The translations under genes and the position numbers were made by a program. Below, piece after piece: positions 60,667 to 64,000 of a stretch of DNA of 64,000 nucleotides. Source of the stretch: Terriglobales bacterium (GTDB lineage: Bacteria > Acidobacteriota > Terriglobia > Terriglobales > Acidobacteriaceae); assembly GCA_035567895.1 (NCBI GenBank), contig DATMPC010000058.1:1-64000 (forward strand), read 5' to 3'. The notes beneath the pieces were generated by a model that ran no database searches, was not told the origin of the DNA, and saw only the letters and a list, made by a program, of their open reading frames with translations. Numbering within the stretch: the first letter of the stretch is position 1; the number at the start of each line of letters is the position of its first letter.

Positions 60667-62724
60667 ATGGAAAACAATGTGCGGCTCCGCTTTCCAAGCA
60701 GACGCCTAATAGCCCTGCTCGCATTGGTCGCCTTCGCAGTCGCAATCGCTCGATCTGCCACTAAGAATCCCACGACAGATGACATGGATATCTCCATCAA
60801 TCCAGGGGACGACTTCTACCGGTACGCAAATGGAGGCTGGCTCAAAGCGAACACAATACCCGTCGGTCAATCAAGCTACGATACGCGCGCAATGCTGGCG
60901 GAGAAAGCAAACGAGCAAGTGCGAGACCTTATTCGAGGCGCAGCCTCCGCTCACGCCGCCAAGGGCACCGTTGTACAAAAAGTCGGCGACTACTACGCCA
61001 GCTACCTGGACCAGAGCGGTATCGACGCCAAAGGACTCTCCCCGCTGGCTGACGAGATGGGCAGGATTGCTGCCATCACAGACAAAACATCGCTGTCCGC
61101 GTATCTCGGCACCACGTTAAATAGTGAGGTCGAAGGACTCACTGCCAACGCGGATCATGTTTTTGGCATTTGGATCAACCAAGGTTTTGAGGACTCAGAC
61201 CACAATCTTCCCCACATCTCGCAGGGCGGCCTGGGAATGCCCGATCGTGACGACTACCTCGACTCGTCTCCCAAAATGGGAGAGTTGCGCAATCGGTACA
61301 AAGCGCACATTAAGGCGATACTGACGCTCGCAGGAGATGTAGATTCTGAAAACAAGGCCGTGCGGATTCTGTCGTTAGAGACCCGGATTGCACAAGCCTT
61401 CGCTCCGGATTCAGACGCAGCTGACATCTTTAAGCAGAACAACCCATGGAAGCGCGCCGACTTTGATGCCAAGGCTGCCGGCCTCGACTGGGGCGCGTAC
61501 TTCCAATCAGCCGGACTTGCCGAACAGCGCGACTTCATCGTGTGGCAACCATCTGCGGTGATTGGAGTTTCCACACTCGTTCGCGATGAGACTATCAACG
61601 TGTGGAAGGACTACCTTCGGTTTCATTTATTGGAGCACTACGCGAGCGTTTTGCCCAAGGCGATAGCCGCTGAGCACTTCGCCTTCTACGGGACGATCCT
61701 GTCAGGGGCCCGGCAAATGCCGGACCGAAGCAAGGAGGCCATCGTTGCCACGAATGGTGCTCTCGGTCAGGCTGTCGGTCAGCTCTATACGCAAGAGTAT
61801 TTTCCGCCGGAAGCTAAGATAAGAGCGCAGAAGATGGCCAACAACTTGGTCACTGCGTATCGCGGGCGCATCTCAAATCTCACTTGGATGTCGCCGCAAA
61901 CAAAGCAAAAGGCCTTAACTAAATTGGCTGCTCTTCAGGTGATCGTCGGTTACCCCGACCTGTGGATAGATTATTCATCGCTCGATGTTGCGCGTGGTGA
62001 CGCCTTCGGCAATATGCGACGGGCAGAGGCTCTTAATTGTGCGCGCAACTTGGCCAAGTTGAGACAACCGGTGAATCCGATCGAGTGGCCAATCAATCCG
62101 CAGGTTCCCGGTGCAGTCATCATGTTCAGCCCGAATGCGGAGTTCTTCTCGTCCGCGATACTGCAGCCGCCGTATTTCGACAGCGAGGGTGATTCTGCTT
62201 CTAACTACGGTTCAGCTGGGTCTGCGATGGCGCATGAGATCACACACAGCTTCGATGAACTGGGAAATATTTACGACGCAAAAGGCCGCCTCGGGGCTTG
62301 GTGGACGGCAGAGGATCGCGCCAGGTATGGCGAGCTGGCTGAGAAGCTTGTCGGGCAATTCAACCGGTACTGTCCGTTTCTCGACCTTTGCGTCAATGGG
62401 AGACACGTCTCATCTGAAAATGTCGCCGATCTGGCTGGGCTGTTAGTGGCTCATGACGCCTACCTTCTTTCCCTCAAAGGCAAGGATGATGTCATCATTA
62501 ACGGATTGACAGGCGAACAACGCTTTTTCCTCGCGTTCGCAAAGAGATGGCGCAAACTCCAGACCGAAACTGCGCTGCGTCAGCAGCTCAAAACCGATAC
62601 CCACTCGCCGGGAGAATATCGTAGCGACACAGTGCGCAACGTCGATGCCTGGTATGACACGTATAAGGTCGCGCCAGGCGATAAACTCTCCCTGCGACCT
62701 GACGATCGCGTCAAGATCTGGTAA
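60667..62724 (+). CDS. M13-family (neprilysin-like) zinc metallopeptidase
   Basis: A 685-residue exported endopeptidase. An N-terminal hydrophobic segment (LIALLALVAFAVAIARSA) is a signal or anchor. DISINPGDDFYRYANGGWLK is the usual M13 start. The zinc site is AMAHEITHSFDELG (HExxH near 521-525), and SENVADLAGL (about 583) gives the third ligand Glu. The substrate-binding motif NPQVPGAVIMFSPNAEF stands in for the family's NAYYxP. It follows TonB receptor 2 by about 90 bases, so peptides could be its imports or substrates; that link is inference. Confidence 0.93.
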   Translation: MENNVRLRFPSRRLIALLALVAFAVAIARSATKNPTTDDMDISINPGDDFYRYANGGWLKANTIPVGQSSYDTRAMLAEKANEQVRDLIRGAASAHAAKGTVVQKVGDYYASYLDQSGIDAKGLSPLADEMGRIAAITDKTSLSAYLGTTLNSEVEGLTANADHVFGIWINQGFEDSDHNLPHISQGGLGMPDRDDYLDSSPKMGELRNRYKAHIKAILTLAGDVDSENKAVRILSLETRIAQAFAPDSDAADIFKQNNPWKRADFDAKAAGLDWGAYFQSAGLAEQRDFIVWQPSAVIGVSTLVRDETINVWKDYLRFHLLEHYASVLPKAIAAEHFAFYGTILSGARQMPDRSKEAIVATNGALGQAVGQLYTQEYFPPEAKIRAQKMANNLVTAYRGRISNLTWMSPQTKQKALTKLAALQVIVGYPDLWIDYSSLDVARGDAFGNMRRAEALNCARNLAKLRQPVNPIEWPINPQVPGAVIMFSPNAEFFSSAILQPPYFDSEGDSASNYGSAGSAMAHEITHSFDELGNIYDAKGRLGAWWTAEDRARYGELAEKLVGQFNRYCPFLDLCVNGRHVSSENVADLAGLLVAHDAYLLSLKGKDDVIINGLTGEQRFFLAFAKRWRKLQTETALRQQLKTDTHSPGEYRSDTVRNVDAWYDTYKVAPGDKLSLRPDDRVKIW

Positions 62725-63035
62725 CGCAAATCGAGGGTACGATACTCGGACCAAACCTGCCGCTACGCACCATCTCCATGGCCCACTTTGATGGGGAAGG
62801 AAATGTTACCTCGGTTGACTATGTCGTGGTCAACGGAATGCTTCCCGTGGAAAAGTGGAGGCCCGGCAACTGGACTTACAAGATGAATGCGGATTGCACA
62901 GGAAAGGGGTCGCTCGCGACAGGCCCGGGTGCTCCCCCCATAAACTTTCACTTCGTGGTGGTCAAACACGGCAAAGAATTCCACGGAGTGGTTGATGGAA
63001 GTGCGATAACTCTCAATGGCTACAGAGTCGATTGA
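62725..63035 (+). pseudogene. C-terminal remnant of a small secreted acidobacterial protein
   Basis: The frame encodes GTILGPNLPLRTISMAHFDG, then EGNVTSVDYVVVNG, WTYKMNADCTGKGSLATGPG, NFHFVVVKHGKEFHGVVDGS. This resembles the latter part of about 130-residue secreted proteins in this phylum whose start has a signal peptide and NNASL-like motif. Here coding resemblance continues upstream of the ATG at 62778 right up to the M13 stop, and no signal exists, so the 5' half was lost. If translated from the ATG it would give 85 residues. Confidence 0.5.
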
Positions 63036-63075
63036 ATCAGTTTGATAGGCGGGTGCGTTACCCGTCCTTGTTTAT

Positions 63076-63627
63076 CTAATGTTTTGCGGACGGCGCCGTG
63101 GAGGTTGTGCTGGGTGCAGCCGTCGCGGGCTTAGCGTCTCCACTGCGCGTCATGTTGAGATTTGTGTGGTGCAAAAAATAACCTTCGCCAAAACCATCCA
63201 GCCGGTTGCCATCCGACGAGAGAGTCAAAGCGTAACTCTGCTGGTTCGGGCCGAGGAATCGTTTAAGCGTAACTGCCGTTCCGATGACGCTACCGGTGAC
63301 CAACGTGTCGGGTTCGGATTTCCCGCTGCTGGTATGCCACGTACCTTGTAGCGTCGATCCTGACTGGCATAGGGCAATCCATCCTTGGAAGCGATCATCA
63401 AAGTGGGTGAAGCTCCAGGTGCCCGACAGGTCCTTAGGCTCCTGGGCACGTGCACACCCGGGATCGGTCACGTCGTCCGCGGTATAGACTTTCTTGGCAG
63501 TCGCCCCGCGCGTTTCTTTTTGCTGGCGGTTCTGACGTGCAGCGTCACCCAGGGACTGACCGGCGCACAGGGCGCACCCCAGCAGCAACACCAACCCAAC
63601 GACCGGAACTAGCCGCACAACGCTCAC
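63076..63627 (-). CDS. Secreted hypothetical protein with lipocalin-like beta strands
   Basis: A 183-residue protein with a signal peptide (VPVVGLVLLLGCALCAG; a Cys near the end may be a lipobox). SLGDAARQNRQQKETRG is a short helical motif I have seen in acidobacterial exported proteins. The central part (LSGTWSFTHFDDRFQGWIAL, GSTLQGTWHTSSG, TLVTGSVIGTAVTL) is a beta-rich barrel-like pattern. The tail is Thr/Ala/Ser/Pro-rich. The function is unknown. It is convergent with the gene remnant upstream. Confidence 0.7.
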   Translation of the reverse strand: MSVVRLVPVVGLVLLLGCALCAGQSLGDAARQNRQQKETRGATAKKVYTADDVTDPGCARAQEPKDLSGTWSFTHFDDRFQGWIALCQSGSTLQGTWHTSSGKSEPDTLVTGSVIGTAVTLKRFLGPNQQSYALTLSSDGNRLDGFGEGYFLHHTNLNMTRSGDAKPATAAPSTTSTAPSAKH

Positions 63628-63802
63628 ATTTCCCTCAGACAGAAGCTCAGGGTTTGCCTTCCAACGGTACCCCAGTGCCCCGCAGAGCGCAAAATTACGC
63701 TGGTAACGTCGGGGGGCTGAGTTCCAGTGAGGAACTTCAGTCAGAATCGTTCAATGGAACGTCTGGTTCGGAAGCCGATTGCGAGCAGGGCGGGAAAATC
63801 GT

Positions 63803-63861
63803 GGACAGACAGAAAGTTTTCCTAGTCTGGGAACAATCTTCAGAGAACGTTCTGTCTGTCC
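63803..63861. repeat. Perfect 12-bp inverted repeat with 35-base spacer
   Basis: GGACAGACAGAA (63803-63814) and TTCTGTCTGTCC (63850-63861) are exact reverse complements. The spacer itself has partial pairing (TTTTCC with GGGAAC). It lies between two minus-strand genes, 35 bases after the stop of the right-hand gene. A terminator, an RNA structure or a regulator site with DNA looping is possible; no U-run follows. Confidence 0.5.
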
Positions 63862-63895
63862 TGTTCACAGCGAGCATCAAAATGCGAAGTAGTCA

Positions 63896-64000
63896 CTACG
63901 CCCCTCCGAGCGCCAGCTTGATCCTTCTCACGTTGTTCTCGCGCTGGCTCTGGCTGGGGATCTCTTGCGCGGCCTTCAGGGCTTGCTCGAGGGTTGCGCG
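63896..64000 (-). CDS. C-terminal end of an unknown gene (cut by window)
   Basis: The frame is open from the window edge to TAG at 63896-63898 and encodes RATLEQALKAAQEIPSQSQR followed by ENNVRRIKLALGGA. It is helical and repeat-like; the family cannot be told from 34 residues. Confidence 0.55.
   Translation of the reverse strand, partial: RATLEQALKAAQEIPSQSQRENNVRRIKLALGGA

Noticed and set aside
1-64000. CRISPR array, rRNA operon or prophage structural genes
   Set aside because: No regularly spaced direct repeats, no rRNA-like segments and no capsid, portal or terminase genes were seen.

Overview
The window looks like a chromosomal segment of an Acidobacteriota member, probably of the Terriglobia class. 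Reasons: two Oar-type TonB-dependent receptors with an N-terminal carboxypeptidase-regulatory-like domain, many secreted proteins of acidobacterial type (DUF3300/DUF2950, DUF4239, SYLF, Tyr/Gly-rich exported protein), NarL-type regulators paired with HisKA_3 kinases, and intergenic hairpin repeats of a kind I associate with this phylum. This placement is by recognition, not by a database search.

Region 1 (1-13 kb): a 3'-truncated sensor kinase with an exported substrate-binding-type sensor, TonB receptor 1, then on the minus strand an OmpA-like protein, a DUF4239 membrane protein, a Tyr/Gly-rich exported protein and a copC-copD pair. Region 2 (13-19.7 kb): a secreted EEP-family hydrolase overlapping an L,D-transpeptidase, a convergent MepK/YcbK-like peptidase, a Spy/CpxP-like protein with an exported alpha-carbonic anhydrase, a DUF892 stress protein and a NarL regulator.

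Region 3 (20-31 kb) is the most coherent metabolic block. An aspartase with a signal peptide, a lipoprotein asparaginase and a porin form one operon. A DcaP-like porin, an exported glutaminase and a second porin form another. A soluble histidine kinase and a lone receiver protein lie between them. Together they suggest that Asn, Gln and Asp are deamidated or deaminated outside the cytoplasm, releasing ammonia and dicarboxylates. Region 4 (31-38 kb) holds DUF3300, DUF2950, an exported amidohydrolase, another NarL regulator, an M48 protease, aquaporin Z and a SYLF protein.

Region 5 (38.3-41.6 kb): a 2.95-kb integrative element lies at the 3' end of tRNA-His. It has a 24-bp att duplication, a tyrosine integrase, an excisionase-like protein, 27-bp repeats at both ends and a translationally coupled two-gene cargo of unknown function. 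A decayed surface-antigen gene abuts its left end.

Region 6 (41.7-56.8 kb) is more housekeeping: epimerase, parvulin isomerase, CDF transporter, EamA transporter, aminotransferase, MBL hydrolase, and gapA-pgk-tpiA-secG with tRNA-Leu and tRNA-Gln. Between the CDF and EamA genes is a small glutaredoxin-like gene with an in-frame TGA at the first catalytic cysteine position, followed by a perfect 8-bp hairpin at the right distance for a bacterial SECIS: a strong selenoprotein candidate. Region 7 (55-64 kb): a GlxA-type regulator with an isochorismatase-like hydrolase, TonB receptor 2, an M13 peptidase, gene remnants and a truncated gene at the right edge.

Recurrent CTGTCA/TGACAG half-sites, often as inverted repeats, lie upstream of many envelope genes in the first 38 kb and may mark a shared regulon.
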